From assembly GCA_012522955.1 (NCBI GenBank), contig JAAYJK010000131.1:1-38696 (forward strand): DNA of 38,696 nt, read 5' to 3'. The notes beneath the pieces are model-generated. The model saw only the letters and a list, made by a program, of their open reading frames with translations, was not told the DNA's origin and ran no database searches. Both the position numbers and the translations under genes were made by a program. This DNA is from Syntrophomonadaceae bacterium (lineage in GTDB: Bacteria; Bacillota; Syntrophomonadia; Syntrophomonadales; Syntrophomonadaceae). Positions 25,761 through 35,169 of the stretch are shown piece after piece (position 1 is the stretch's first letter; each line of letters begins with the position of its first letter).

Positions 25761-26843
25761 ATGGCGTCAAACAAAGATGAATTGTTGGGCAAAGATCTGG
25801 AAGAACTAGAAAACTATATGATCTCAATAGGGCAAGCAGCTTTTCGGGCCCGGCAGATTTTTAAATGGATTTACACCAAAGAGGTTAATTCATTTTATGA
25901 TATGAGTGATTTGCCCAGAGAATTGCGAAAGAAATTGGACGCAATAGCCCAGATTTCTATTCCCCGGGTATTAAAGCAGCGGGTATCCAATGATGGAACC
26001 CGTAAATACCTGTTGGAATTGAGGGATAAAAAAAGGATAGAAGGTGTTCTCATTCCCCAGGGTTCAGGTAAAGATAGCCGCTATACAATTTGTGTATCCA
26101 CTCAGGTGGGTTGCCCCGTTGGCTGTAGTTTTTGTGCCACTGGGCAATCAGGTTTTCAAAGGAATCTGGATTATTATGAAATAATAGGTCAGATATTGGG
26201 TTCAAGGAGAGAATTAAAGAGGAAACTAAAAAGCAACGAAGAAAATATTATTAGTAATGTAGTTTATATGGGTATGGGAGAACCTTTATTAAATTATGAT
26301 GAGATGATTAAATCTATTTATATGCTTAATCATCCCAAAGCATTAGGCATTGGCCAGCGACATATAACAGTATCTACTGCTGGTGAGGTTAAGGGAATTA
26401 AACGCCTGGCCAATGAGGGCATGCAGTTAACCTTGGCCGTATCACTGCATGCCTGTGATGATATCCTTAGAAATCATTTGGTGCCATTAAACCGAAAATA
26501 TCCTCTGAGTGCATTAATAGAGGCAATAGAGTATTATATATCTGTAACTAATCGCAGAGTAACCTTTGAGTATGTATTAATGGATGAGGTCAATATAAGC
26601 AAGCAGGATGCACAGAATATGATTAGATTGCTAAAACCCCTCCTGGCCAATGTCAACTTAATTCCATACAATGAGGTTGCCGGTCTGGGTTATACTAAAC
26701 CCTCCTGGCCTAAAATACAGCAGTTTTTTGGCTGGTTGGCCGAGGGTGGATTAAATGTTACCTTAAGGGAAGAAAAAGGTTCTGATATTATGGCCGCCTG
26801 CGGACAGCTAAGGGCCGGTTATAGTAATATCTACAGGAATTAG
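25761..26843 (+). CDS. rlmN: Dual-specificity 23S/tRNA adenine-C2 methyltransferase RlmN
   Basis: 360 residues, a radical SAM enzyme with C118-x3-C122-x2-C125 (CPVGCSFC). It has YMGMGEPLLNYD, STAGEVKGI, AVSLHA and the C-terminal second Cys in ACGQL. It methylates A2503 in 23S rRNA and A37 of some tRNAs. ATG 25761 is 15 bases from the nearest GGAGG (25741-25745), which is long. An ATA at 25755 would have ideal spacing and comes directly after the rsmB TAA, but with an ATG present I keep ATG. Confidence 0.96.
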   Translation: MASNKDELLGKDLEELENYMISIGQAAFRARQIFKWIYTKEVNSFYDMSDLPRELRKKLDAIAQISIPRVLKQRVSNDGTRKYLLELRDKKRIEGVLIPQGSGKDSRYTICVSTQVGCPVGCSFCATGQSGFQRNLDYYEIIGQILGSRRELKRKLKSNEENIISNVVYMGMGEPLLNYDEMIKSIYMLNHPKALGIGQRHITVSTAGEVKGIKRLANEGMQLTLAVSLHACDDILRNHLVPLNRKYPLSALIEAIEYYISVTNRRVTFEYVLMDEVNISKQDAQNMIRLLKPLLANVNLIPYNEVAGLGYTKPSWPKIQQFFGWLAEGGLNVTLREEKGSDIMAACGQLRAGYSNIYRN

Positions 26844-26880
26844 TCGGCTTTATACCATATTTTTTAGGGAGTAATTGAGT

Positions 26881-27585
26881 ATGCATGCCACTGGAATAAG
26901 TAATATTGGTCTGGTAAGAGAATCTAACCAGGATACTTTCTTGATGGAGAGAGATATTGGTCTCTATTTGGTCTGTGATGGGATGGGAGGACACAAAGGC
27001 GGAGATGTGGCTGCCAACTTGGCTATACAAGCCATACAGCAATCTCTTGACAGCTATGATTCCCAAAATGCACTTAAATGGCTTAACCAGAGCGTTATGG
27101 AGGCTAATCAACTTATCCAGGACTGGAGCCAGAAAGACCCAGAATTATTTGAGATGGGAACTACCCTGACTGCAGCCCTGATTAATGAGCGGGAATTGAT
27201 AATTGCGCATGTTGGGGATAGCAGGCTATATCGTATCAACCAGCAGGGAATTAAGCAACTAACCCGGGATCACACTCTGGCCCAGCAGATGATAAGGGAC
27301 GGCTTGCTTGAGGGATCCAGCGATAATGCTTATAATCATATACTCACTCGAGCATTGGGCATTGAGACCAAAGTAGTAATTGACAATTTTATAGAACCTC
27401 TGGATCCTGGAGATATTATTCTCCTATGTACCGATGGTTTATCGGATATGTTGGAGGAAAGCGATATTTTTACCATCCTAGGTGAATATGGGACTGATCT
27501 GGAGGGAGCAGCCCAAAAAATGCTTGATAGTGCTCTAAAAAATGGTGGTTATGTTAATATAACGCTAATACTGATACGAGTGTAA
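26881..27585 (+). CDS. prpC: PP2C-type Ser/Thr phosphatase PrpC/Stp
   Basis: 234 residues with the PPM metal motifs: VRESNQDTF, LVCDGMGGHKGGDVAA, GTTLTAALI, AHVGDSRLYRI and LLCTDGLSDML. It reverses phosphorylation by PrkC, encoded next. The frame opens at TTG 26875, only 3 bases from GGGAG; ATG 26881 has the proper 9-base spacing and gives MHATGISNIGLVRESNQD, so it is preferred. This is the standard phosphatase-kinase-GTPase trio with prkC and rsgA. Confidence 0.96.
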   Translation: MHATGISNIGLVRESNQDTFLMERDIGLYLVCDGMGGHKGGDVAANLAIQAIQQSLDSYDSQNALKWLNQSVMEANQLIQDWSQKDPELFEMGTTLTAALINERELIIAHVGDSRLYRINQQGIKQLTRDHTLAQQMIRDGLLEGSSDNAYNHILTRALGIETKVVIDNFIEPLDPGDIILLCTDGLSDMLEESDIFTILGEYGTDLEGAAQKMLDSALKNGGYVNITLILIRV

Positions 27586-27600
27586 TGGGAGGTTAAAGCT

Positions 27601-29436
27601 TTGGTAGGCACTGTATTAGGTGGAAGATACGAATTAAGGAAAAAAATAGGCACCGGCGGTATGGCCGATGTCTATCTGGCTCATTGCGAATTACTGGATC
27701 GCATGGTAGCGGTAAAAATACTTAAGGAAGAGTTCTCTCGGGATAAGGGCTTTGTGCAGAAGTTCAAGACTGAAGCCCTGGCAGCTGCCCGCTTGTCTCA
27801 TTCCAATATCGTTAACATATTTGATGTGGGACAGGAAAATGACATCCACTACATAGTGATGGAATACATAGAGGGACAGACCTTGCAGGCAATAATAAGC
27901 GAGCAGGCACCTTTATCAGTTAAAAAAGCGGTTGATATTGCCCAGATGATTTGCCAGGGAATTCACCACGCGCATGAGCGAGGCATTATTCACCGGGATA
28001 TCAAACCCCATAATATATTAATTACGGCTGAGGGAACAATAAAAGTAGCGGATTTCGGTATTGCCCAGGCGGTTAACAAGAAAACCATAACCTTTGGCGG
28101 CGATATTGAGGGGACAGTTCATTACATATCTCCCGAACAAGCCAAAGGAGATGCGGTAAGCCCCGCTACTGATATCTATTCTCTGGGTTGTGTTTTATAC
28201 GAGATGCTTACAGGAAAACCTCCTTTCGATGCTGAAAGTATGATTACCGTAGCCCTCAAACATATTCATGATGACCCCCCATCTCCTCGTTTAATCAATT
28301 CTGTAATACCTCTGCCGTTGGAGAAAATAATACTTAAAGCTATGGAAAAGTTCCCCGCCCACCGCTATCAATCAGCCTGGGAGATGAGGGAAGACCTGCT
28401 TATGGTTCAGGATAACATGCATGCTCGGAGCAATGGGGAAGCCTTGGTTAACCAGGGTTTTATGGATCAGGAGGGGGAAGGTGATGAATTGGCAAAGAAG
28501 CGAAAGCTTAGTCCTTTTGGAATTATCTTAATAGTTGTGGCAATAATGGGTCTTCTGTCCGGCTTGGCTTATATCTTTACCTCTTCATATTTTGGAGAGG
28601 AAATACCGGTTCCCAATATAGTTGGAATGACTCTGGAAGATGCCAATAAGAACCTGCTGGACAATAACTTGACTATGAGTATTAAAGCCCGAAACTATGA
28701 TGATGAAGTACAAAAAGATCATATAATAAGTCAGAAGCCGGTTGAAGGATTCAAAGTCAAGAAGAAAGCAAAGGTAGAAGTAACGGTCAGCAATGGTCCC
28801 GAACTGGAAACAGTGCCCAGTTTAATAGGACAGAATCTGTCCGATGCCAAGCTAGCCATAAATAATGCCGGTTTTAAAGTGGGGCTGATCGATGAAAAAC
28901 ATGATCAACGCTATGGCGCAGGTATAATTATGTCTCAGGATCCTAGTTCAGGATCTGATTTAAAAAAGGGAGGCACTATTAATCTGATGGTTAGCAAGGG
29001 CAAGGCTCCGAACCGGGTAGAAATGCCGAACCTGGTGGGTATGGAGTTGGAAGCAGCTCGAGAAAAGTTAAGGGCCCAAAAACTCTTGCCCGCTGGAAAT
29101 GTTAAATGGGAGGAAAGCCAGGAATACTATAAAAATTATGTGATCAAACAGGACACTGCGGCTGGAGTCTTGGTAGACGAAGAGACTACGGTTGAACTCA
29201 CAGTAAGCCAGGGGCCAGGGCCAGTAGCCAAAACCAAGGTGATTCAATTGGTTCTACCGGAAGAAGAGGAATATTACAATGTTCAGGTAACGGTTGATGA
29301 TGATCAAGGTCAGCGTGAGGTATATAACGAATATCATGAGGCTGGAGACACCTTTAATGTGGCGGTTAATTATTTCGGGGCGGGAAGCGTAGTAGTAAGG
29401 CTAAATGGCCAGGAATTTGAAACTATTGATCTATAG
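27601..29436 (+). CDS. prkC: PASTA-domain Ser/Thr kinase PrkC
   Basis: 611 residues. The kinase domain spans about 11-270 with GTGGMADVYLA, Lys39 in AVKIL, catalytic Asp133 in HRDIKPHN and DFGIA. One membrane helix lies near 305-328. Three extracellular PASTA repeats follow (about 333-398, 399-467, 468-536), then a short beta-rich tail. In B. subtilis PrkC senses muropeptides and controls germination and wall synthesis. TTG 27601 has GGGAGG as SD. The acidic tail after the third PASTA (EEEEYYNVQV) is a distinct extra domain. Confidence 0.97.
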   Translation: MVGTVLGGRYELRKKIGTGGMADVYLAHCELLDRMVAVKILKEEFSRDKGFVQKFKTEALAAARLSHSNIVNIFDVGQENDIHYIVMEYIEGQTLQAIISEQAPLSVKKAVDIAQMICQGIHHAHERGIIHRDIKPHNILITAEGTIKVADFGIAQAVNKKTITFGGDIEGTVHYISPEQAKGDAVSPATDIYSLGCVLYEMLTGKPPFDAESMITVALKHIHDDPPSPRLINSVIPLPLEKIILKAMEKFPAHRYQSAWEMREDLLMVQDNMHARSNGEALVNQGFMDQEGEGDELAKKRKLSPFGIILIVVAIMGLLSGLAYIFTSSYFGEEIPVPNIVGMTLEDANKNLLDNNLTMSIKARNYDDEVQKDHIISQKPVEGFKVKKKAKVEVTVSNGPELETVPSLIGQNLSDAKLAINNAGFKVGLIDEKHDQRYGAGIIMSQDPSSGSDLKKGGTINLMVSKGKAPNRVEMPNLVGMELEAAREKLRAQKLLPAGNVKWEESQEYYKNYVIKQDTAAGVLVDEETTVELTVSQGPGPVAKTKVIQLVLPEEEEYYNVQVTVDDDQGQREVYNEYHEAGDTFNVAVNYFGAGSVVVRLNGQEFETIDL

Positions 29437-29449
29437 CGGGAGGAAAGAT

Positions 29450-30334
29450 ATGACTGCCCATCAGTTGAACAGCGTTATAATAAAAAAAATTGCAGGTTTC
29501 TACTATGTTCAGGATGATGAAGGCATTATATACGAGAGCAAATTAAGGGGAAAATTAAAACAAAAGGTATTAACCGGTGACCGAGTTATCATAACGGTGT
29601 TAGGCGATAATAGGGGGATTATAGAACAGGTGCTCCCACGAGACAACCAAATTCTCCGCCCCTCGATAGCCAATGTTACCATGGTGTTGATTGTCCTGTC
29701 CCAGGATCGGCCCGCACCCAGCCTCATGCTTTTGGATCGATTGCTCTTTTTAGGTTATTACAATGGTTTGCAGCCCATAGTCATATTAAACAAGTGTGAC
29801 CTACCGGAAAGCCAAGCCGCTAGTTTAATTAAAGAATATTATCCCGCTGCCGGGTTTAATTTTTTGCTATCATCGGGCAAAACCGGCTGTGGTATTGAGG
29901 AAATAAGAGAAGCAGTAGCGGGTCAGGTAGCAGTAATGGCTGGTCCCTCGGGAAGCGGAAAATCCACTTTATTAAATACCTTGGGAGAAGGACTTGAATT
30001 GAGAACCCAGGAAGTAAGCTCAAAAATCGGAAGAGGTAAGCATACCACCCGGCATGTGCAATTGTTTCCCTTGCCTACCGGTGGTTTAATTGCTGATACT
30101 CCTGGGTTCAGTGTTATTGATATGCCTAAGATTAGCAGAAAAAAACTGGCCTCATATTTTCCTGATTTTCAATCTTATACCGAGTTATGTGAGTTCAGGG
30201 ATTGTATACATTACAAGGAGAGGCTTTGCGGAGTCAAGCAGGCTCTGGAAGCTGGGAATATACCACTATCTAGATATAATAATTATATTGCCATGCTGGA
30301 AGAAGTAATTAGCCTTGAGAGGAGTTATAAATGA
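29450..30334 (+). CDS. rsgA: Ribosome small subunit-dependent GTPase A
   Basis: About 294 residues. The N-terminal OB fold is followed by a circularly permuted GTPase: NKCD (G4) precedes the P-loop GPSGSGKSTLLN (G1) and DTPGFS (G3). The C-terminal zinc motif is CEFRDCIHYKERLCGV. It checks late 30S assembly. The open frame extends back to 29405, overlapping prkC, but GGGAGGAAA just after the prkC stop serves ATG 29450. The last bases overlap the rpe start by four, so the two genes are translationally coupled. Confidence 0.96.
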   Translation: MTAHQLNSVIIKKIAGFYYVQDDEGIIYESKLRGKLKQKVLTGDRVIITVLGDNRGIIEQVLPRDNQILRPSIANVTMVLIVLSQDRPAPSLMLLDRLLFLGYYNGLQPIVILNKCDLPESQAASLIKEYYPAAGFNFLLSSGKTGCGIEEIREAVAGQVAVMAGPSGSGKSTLLNTLGEGLELRTQEVSSKIGRGKHTTRHVQLFPLPTGGLIADTPGFSVIDMPKISRKKLASYFPDFQSYTELCEFRDCIHYKERLCGVKQALEAGNIPLSRYNNYIAMLEEVISLERSYK

Positions 30335-30996
30335 TTTTAATAGCCCCATCCATATTGTCTGCTGATTTTGCCTGTTTAAAAGAGGACATTCAAAAAGTAG
30401 AAAGGGCAGGAGCGGATTGGCTTCATATAGATGTAATGGATGGTCAGTTTGTACCCAATTTAACCCTAGGGCCGCCTGTGGTAGCCGCCATCAGAAAGTA
30501 TACCAACCTTTTTTTCGATGTACATTTAATGATCGAAAGACCGGAAGGCTTAATACCAGACTTCGCCAGAGCCGGAGCAGAGCTGATCGCAGTTCATGCT
30601 GAGGCCTGCCACCATCTGCATCGAGTTATTAGCATGATCAAGGAGCAGGGAGTAAAGGCTGGAGTAGCCATTAATCCACATACTCCGGTCAACGTGCTGG
30701 AAAATATACTGGAAGAGGTTGATTTGATACTGCTGATGAGCGTAAATCCAGGTTTTGGGGGACAGCAATTTATACCCAAAGTGATTGAAAAGATAAAGCA
30801 GGTTAGGGCCATGTTGGACAGCTGTAATTCCAGGGCTTACTTGCAGGTGGATGGAGGTATTAATGATATTACCGCAGCTCAGGTAATAGAAGCCGGATGT
30901 AATGTCCTGGTATCAGGATCCTATATATTTGGAGCTCGGGATATGAGCCAGGCCATCAATACATTGCGTGAGGCCAACCCGCTTGACCATTTATAG
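30331..30996 (+). CDS. rpe: Ribulose-phosphate 3-epimerase
   Basis: 221 residues, a TIM barrel. Typical motifs are APSILSADFA, HIDVMDGQFVPNLTLGPP, FDVHLMIE, MSVNPGFGGQQFIPK and QVDGGI. It interconverts ribulose-5-phosphate and xylulose-5-phosphate in the pentose phosphate pathway, which also supplies the ribulose-5-phosphate used by RibB downstream. The ATGA overlap with rsgA indicates coupling. Confidence 0.97.
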   Translation: MILIAPSILSADFACLKEDIQKVERAGADWLHIDVMDGQFVPNLTLGPPVVAAIRKYTNLFFDVHLMIERPEGLIPDFARAGAELIAVHAEACHHLHRVISMIKEQGVKAGVAINPHTPVNVLENILEEVDLILLMSVNPGFGGQQFIPKVIEKIKQVRAMLDSCNSRAYLQVDGGINDITAAQVIEAGCNVLVSGSYIFGARDMSQAINTLREANPLDHL

Positions 30997-31036
30997 TGAA
31001 GATGATAATATAAATTAACAAAAATAATAAACGATA

Positions 31037-31150
31037 CTTTCTTCGGGGATGGGTGAAAGTCCCTATCGGCGGTTATAGCCCGCGAGCCGTTAAGGCAGGA
31101 TCTGGTGTGATTCCAGGGCCGACAGTTAAAGTCTGGATGAGAGAAGAAGG
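31037..31150 (+). ncRNA. FMN riboswitch (RFN element)
   Basis: The conserved RFN core is present: TTCGGGG-ATGGGTGAAAGTCCC, then CGGCGGTTATAGCCCGCGAGC, GGCAGGATCTGGTGTGATTCC, GGGCCGACAGTTAAAGTC and GGATGAGAGAAG. The closing stem pairs CTTTCTTC (31037-31044) with GAAGAAGG (31143-31150). It lies upstream of ribD with a terminator at 31194-31220, so high FMN should stop transcription of the rib operon. Confidence 0.97.
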
Positions 31151-31193
31151 ATAATTGGACCTGCCTTATGTGCAGGATAGTTACTCTGTGCTC

Positions 31194-31220
31194 AAAACCC
31201 GAAAAAATCTCGGGTTTTTT
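31194..31220 (+). terminator. Riboswitch-controlled terminator before ribD
   Basis: AAAACCCGA (31194-31202) and TCGGGTTTT (31210-31218) form the stem, followed by a T-rich run. A CCTGC/GCAGG hairpin between it and the aptamer may belong to the switching region. It is the expected expression platform of the FMN riboswitch. Confidence 0.9.
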
Positions 31221-31242
31221 CGTTTTTTTAAGGTGTGGTAAA

Positions 31243-32346
31243 TTGAAAAAAGCAGATATGGAATATATGCAAAGAGCTATCGAATTGGCGAGTCTGGCCC
31301 AAGGCAGGACCAGTCCCAACCCATTGGTGGGAGCAGTCATAGTCAAAGACGGAAAAATTATTGGGGAGGGATACCATAAAAAAGCCGGCACCCCTCATGC
31401 TGAAATACATGCCCTGACAGCTGCCGGGTCTGCATCCCGGGGAGCGACTCTTTATGTATCTTTGGAACCATGCTGCCATCATGGTCGAACTCCCCCCTGT
31501 ACCGAGGCGATTATTGAGGCGGGAATAAAACGAGTAGTTATTGCCACCCTGGATCCCAATCCCAAAGTAGCCGGGGGTGGTTTGCAGAAACTTCAGGAAG
31601 CGGGAATCGATGCCGAATTTGGTCTTCTGCAGCAAGCAGCCAGGGAATTAAATGAAGTATTCTTCAAATATATACAGAAGGGTCTGCCTTTTGTAGCCCT
31701 AAAGACTGCCATGACACTGGACGGTAAGATTGCGGCCAGCAGCGGCGATTCTCGCTGGATTACAGGGCCTGAGGCCAGACAGTATGTACACCATTTGAGA
31801 AATACCTATGATGCCATAATGGTAGGAATAGGTACCGTACTGGCTGACAATCCCCAGTTGAATACCAGGCTTAATGAGGGCAATGGCCGCGATCCGTTAA
31901 GAATAATAATTGATAATCAGTTGAAATTACCCCTTGGTAGCATAATCGCCTGTAGCAGCAGAGAGCAGCCCAGCTTAGTATTCTGTGGGACCGATATTGA
32001 TGAGCACAAAGCTGCAGAACTTACTCATCTGGGAGTAGAGATTATTAAAATAGAATTGGAACATGGACTGGTACCTTTGCATCAGGTGCTGACTATCCTG
32101 GCTCAGCGGGAGATTAGCAGTATACTGGTGGAAGGAGGGGCTGAGATTAATGCCTCCCTGGTTGAACAAGGGCTGGTGGATAAGTTTTACTGGTTTATTG
32201 GACCTAAGATAATAGGAGGCCGGAAGGCCCTAAGTCCGGTAGGTGGAACTGGTTTTGAATTGATGCGGGAGGCTATGGATCTTACTATACAAGATATAAA
32301 ACAGCTAGGAAGGGATATCTTAATTACGGCAGTAAGTAGTAACTGA
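31243..32346 (+). CDS. ribD: Bifunctional riboflavin deaminase-reductase RibD
   Basis: 367 residues. The N-terminal deaminase has the zinc motifs HAEIHAL and EPCCHHGRTPPC. The C-terminal reductase has TLDGKIAASSGDSRWITG and LVEGGAEINASL. It carries out the second and third steps from GTP to riboflavin. The open frame reaches back into the riboswitch, but AAGGTG lies before TTG 31243, giving MKKADMEYMQRAIELA as in homologues; this TTG is the chosen start. Confidence 0.96.
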   Translation: MKKADMEYMQRAIELASLAQGRTSPNPLVGAVIVKDGKIIGEGYHKKAGTPHAEIHALTAAGSASRGATLYVSLEPCCHHGRTPPCTEAIIEAGIKRVVIATLDPNPKVAGGGLQKLQEAGIDAEFGLLQQAARELNEVFFKYIQKGLPFVALKTAMTLDGKIAASSGDSRWITGPEARQYVHHLRNTYDAIMVGIGTVLADNPQLNTRLNEGNGRDPLRIIIDNQLKLPLGSIIACSSREQPSLVFCGTDIDEHKAAELTHLGVEIIKIELEHGLVPLHQVLTILAQREISSILVEGGAEINASLVEQGLVDKFYWFIGPKIIGGRKALSPVGGTGFELMREAMDLTIQDIKQLGRDILITAVSSN

Positions 32347-32410
32347 GGCTAAGTAGCTCAGGCCGTAAAAGCTGGGAAGGATCTGAATTACCCAAACGGG
32401 AGGTAATAGT

Positions 32411-33067
32411 ATTTTTACTGGAATTATAGAAGAAATTGGACAGGTGCAGCAGATTAAACGAGGTCAGAAATCCTTTTCCCTATCCATTAAAGCTGCAAAA
32501 GCATTGGAAGAGCTTAAACTAGGGGATAGTATAGCTGTAAATGGAGTGTGTTTAACGGTAACCGGGTATTCAGGAGCTAGCTTCGAGGCTGATGTTATGC
32601 CTGAAACCTATCAAGGTACTACCCTTAAAACCTTAAGCAGCGGCAGCCCAGTCAATTTGGAAAGAGCTTTGAGACTAAGTGATCGACTGGGAGGGCATCT
32701 GGTACAAGGGCATGTGGATGGGATAGGAACCATAATCAATAAAACTGTAGAGGATATAGCAATTTTATACCACATTGAAGCCCCGCCGGGAATATTAAAG
32801 TATGTGGTAGCCAAAGGATCAATTGCAGTAGATGGAGTTAGTCTTACTGTAGTGGAGGTTGATAAGCGTAGCTTTAGCGTATCCCTTATTCCCCATACGG
32901 CCAAATTGACCATATTGGGGTGGAAAAGAGAGGGAGAACGAGTTAATTTGGAGACTGACATAATCGGGCGCTATGTGGAAAAACTCTGGCTAGAAAGCGG
33001 AGTTAAGCAGGAGCAAAAGAAAAAAGATATCGATATTAATTACTTGGCTGAAAATGGATTTATTTAA
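32411..33067 (+). CDS. ribE: Riboflavin synthase alpha chain (apparent AUU start)
   Basis: 218 residues when read from ATT 32411. It then begins (M)FTGIIEEIGQV, the invariant start of riboflavin synthase, and carries two lumazine-binding repeats (about 1-97 and 98-195), the second with QGHVDGIGTI and SLIPHTAKLT. It dismutates two lumazines to riboflavin plus a pyrimidine. GGGAGG (32398-32403) lies 7 bases before the ATT. Upstream the frame closes with TGA at 32384. The first usual start is GTG 32444, which would remove 11 residues including the conserved FTGII segment and has no SD. Confidence 0.95.
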   Translation: MFTGIIEEIGQVQQIKRGQKSFSLSIKAAKALEELKLGDSIAVNGVCLTVTGYSGASFEADVMPETYQGTTLKTLSSGSPVNLERALRLSDRLGGHLVQGHVDGIGTIINKTVEDIAILYHIEAPPGILKYVVAKGSIAVDGVSLTVVEVDKRSFSVSLIPHTAKLTILGWKREGERVNLETDIIGRYVEKLWLESGVKQEQKKKDIDINYLAENGFI

Positions 33068-33079
33068 GGGGGCGGCAGG

Positions 33080-34276
33080 ATGTTTAACAGTGTAGAGGAA
33101 GCAATCAAAGACATAAGAGATGGGAAAATGGTTATAGTGGTTGATGATGAGGACCGGGAAAATGAAGGGGACTTGATAGTAGCAGCTGAAAAGGCTACCC
33201 CTGATGTGATAAATTTTATGGCTGTGCATGCCCGGGGGCTCATCTGTGTGCCTATGGAGGGGTCTGCTTTAGATCGGCTGGATATAAAACCCATGGTTAT
33301 GAACAACACCGACAACCACGAAACTGCATTTACAGTATCGGTAGACTATAAAACAACTACTACTGGTATTTCCGCTTATGAAAGAGCTGCTACGGTTCAG
33401 GCCCTTATCTCACCCCATAGTGTGGCGTCTGACTTTAGGCGGCCTGGGCATATATTTCCCTTAAGATATCGGGAAGGGGGCACCCTTAGAAGAACAGGAC
33501 ATACCGAAGGTTCCATTGATTTGGCCAGATTGGCCGGGCTGTATCCCGCAGCCGTAATTTGCGAAATTATGAATGCCGATGGAACAATGGCTCGGGTACC
33601 GGAATTGATGGAATTCGCCCGCAAGTTTGATATTAATATAATTACCATTGCCGATCTCATTGAATATCGGCGCCGTAGTGAAAAACTTATCCTCAGGGTG
33701 GATGATGCCCGGCTTCCAACTGCATTTGGGGATTTTAAGGCTGTAGCATATAAGTCCTTGCTGGATGAGAAAGAGCACCTGGCTTTGGTAAAAGGTCATT
33801 GGAATATCGAAGAACCGGTTCTAGTCCGGGTTCATTCGGAGTGCCTGACCGGAGATGCTTTGGGCAGCAGGCGTTGCGATTGCGGGGAACAGTTGCAAAG
33901 AGCGTTGGAAATGATTGAAGAAGAAGGTAAAGGCGTCTTGCTCTATATGCGCCAGGAAGGTCGGGGCATTGGACTGTGTAATAAGATTCGGGCCTACAAA
34001 CTTCAAGACAAGGGCGTGGATACTGTGCAGGCCAACCTGGATCTGGGTTTTGCCCCTGACTTGCGGGACTATGGAATTGGAGCCCAGATTTTAAGTGATT
34101 TGGGAATCAAGAAAATGCGCTTGATGACTAACAATCCCAAAAAGATTAAAGGTTTGGAAGGCCACAACCTGGAAGTAGTTGAAAGAGTGTCCATGGAAAT
34201 GGAAAGTGGCAAGGAAAATCACTATTATTTAAAAACCAAAAAGGAAAAAATGGGTCATCTCTTGGCCAATATGTAA
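33080..34276 (+). CDS. ribBA: Bifunctional DHBP synthase / GTP cyclohydrolase II
   Basis: 398 residues. The N-terminal RibB part (1-~200) has [12 protein letters not shown] and [15 protein letters not shown]; it turns ribulose-5-phosphate into the four-carbon lumazine precursor. The C-terminal RibA part has [20 protein letters not shown] (zinc cysteines) and [10 protein letters not shown]; it opens GTP. Both catalytic halves look intact. ATG 33080 with GGGGGCGG follows ribE by 12 bases. Confidence 0.97.
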   Translation: MFNSVEEAIKDIRDGKMVIVVDDEDRENEGDLIVAAEKATPDVINFMAVHARGLICVPMEGSALDRLDIKPMVMNNTDNHETAFTVSVDYKTTTTGISAYERAATVQALISPHSVASDFRRPGHIFPLRYREGGTLRRTGHTEGSIDLARLAGLYPAAVICEIMNADGTMARVPELMEFARKFDINIITIADLIEYRRRSEKLILRVDDARLPTAFGDFKAVAYKSLLDEKEHLALVKGHWNIEEPVLVRVHSECLTGDALGSRRCDCGEQLQRALEMIEEEGKGVLLYMRQEGRGIGLCNKIRAYKLQDKGVDTVQANLDLGFAPDLRDYGIGAQILSDLGIKKMRLMTNNPKKIKGLEGHNLEVVERVSMEMESGKENHYYLKTKKEKMGHLLANM

Positions 34277-34323
34277 TTAATGAATTGATTTAGTGAATAA
34301 CATATTAGAGGAGGTTGCTAGGA

Positions 34324-34788
34324 TTGCCAAAAGTATATGAAGGACAATTAATTGGAGAAAATTTAAAATTCGGTATTGTTGTTTCCAGGTTTAATGAATT
34401 CATCACCAATAAGCTCATGTCGGGATGTTTGGACACCCTGTTAAGGCATGGGGTGGAAAAAAGCAATATTGAGGTGGCCTGGGTACCAGGAGCATTTGAA
34501 ATACCTTTAGCGGCTCAGAAAATGAGCCAGAAGGGCTATGACTCAGTGATCTGCCTGGGTACCGTGATCAGAGGAGCAACCCCGCATTTTGAATATGTGG
34601 CTGCAGAAGTTACCAAGGGCGTAGCCCAGGTAGGTCTAAGCACAGGAATACCTGTTATTTATGGAGTTTTAACTACTGACACCATTGAGCAGGCTATTGA
34701 AAGAGCTGGCACCAAAGCAGGCAACAAGGGTTCAGATGCGGCCATGACCGGGCTGGAAATGGTTAATCTTTTTAAGAATCTGGGATAG
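34324..34788 (+). CDS. ribH: 6,7-dimethyl-8-ribityllumazine synthase
   Basis: 154 residues: [20 protein letters not shown] then [36 protein letters not shown] and GVLTTDT. It joins the RibB and RibD products into lumazine, the substrate of RibE. The frame also opens at TTG 34315, directly on the SD GAGGAGG (34308-34314), so TTG 34324 with a 9-base spacing is the better start. Last gene of the rib operon; no strong terminator follows directly. Confidence 0.97.
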   Translation: MPKVYEGQLIGENLKFGIVVSRFNEFITNKLMSGCLDTLLRHGVEKSNIEVAWVPGAFEIPLAAQKMSQKGYDSVICLGTVIRGATPHFEYVAAEVTKGVAQVGLSTGIPVIYGVLTTDTIEQAIERAGTKAGNKGSDAAMTGLEMVNLFKNLG

Positions 34789-34841
34789 TTTGAGCTGATA
34801 AGCTCCATCATCGTCGAGAACATTAGCGAGCATCAAAATGG

Positions 34842-35000
34842 TAGCTATGCCCGACGGGCGGTCAAAGACCGCCCCTACATACGCCTCTCTGAGTTCCATA
34901 CTTAACGTTGCTGGTCTGTAGGGGCGACCTGTGGTCGCCCGCGATGATTACCAATTTATCGAGGGATAAATCATTTTCGCGTGAATTTATTGCTAAGCAC
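34842..35000 (-). repeat. Dispersed hairpin repeat, copy 2
   Basis: 159 bases, the reverse-complement partner of 18878-19036. Both hairpins are identical in sequence to copy 1, while the middle and outer flank have drifted. On the minus strand the order is GTGCTTA flank, AAATTGGTAATCAT, first hairpin, spacer, second hairpin, GTCGGGCATAGCTA. It lies just after ribH, so it could act in 3' end formation. Confidence 0.88.
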
Positions 35001-35169
35001 ACAGATAATGTGAGTTCAGAATGGATATTATTGATTAAACCGCAGCTTAGGAATATCGGTGTTGATAACACCTTAAATTACTGGCTTTAACAAAACCCTC
35101 AATAAATGGGGGTTTACTTGTGCCGAAAAATTTTGGTGTAGCCTTGATTTCTAAATCATTGGCGTAAAG

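Noticed and set aside
29405-29449. Longer RsgA starting inside prkC
   Set aside because: No SD there; ATG 29450 follows GGGAGGAAA and matches the family length.
31168-31242. Extended RibD N-terminus starting inside the riboswitch region
   Set aside because: The extra residues are encoded by the expression platform and terminator; TTG 31243 has an SD and gives the family N-terminus.
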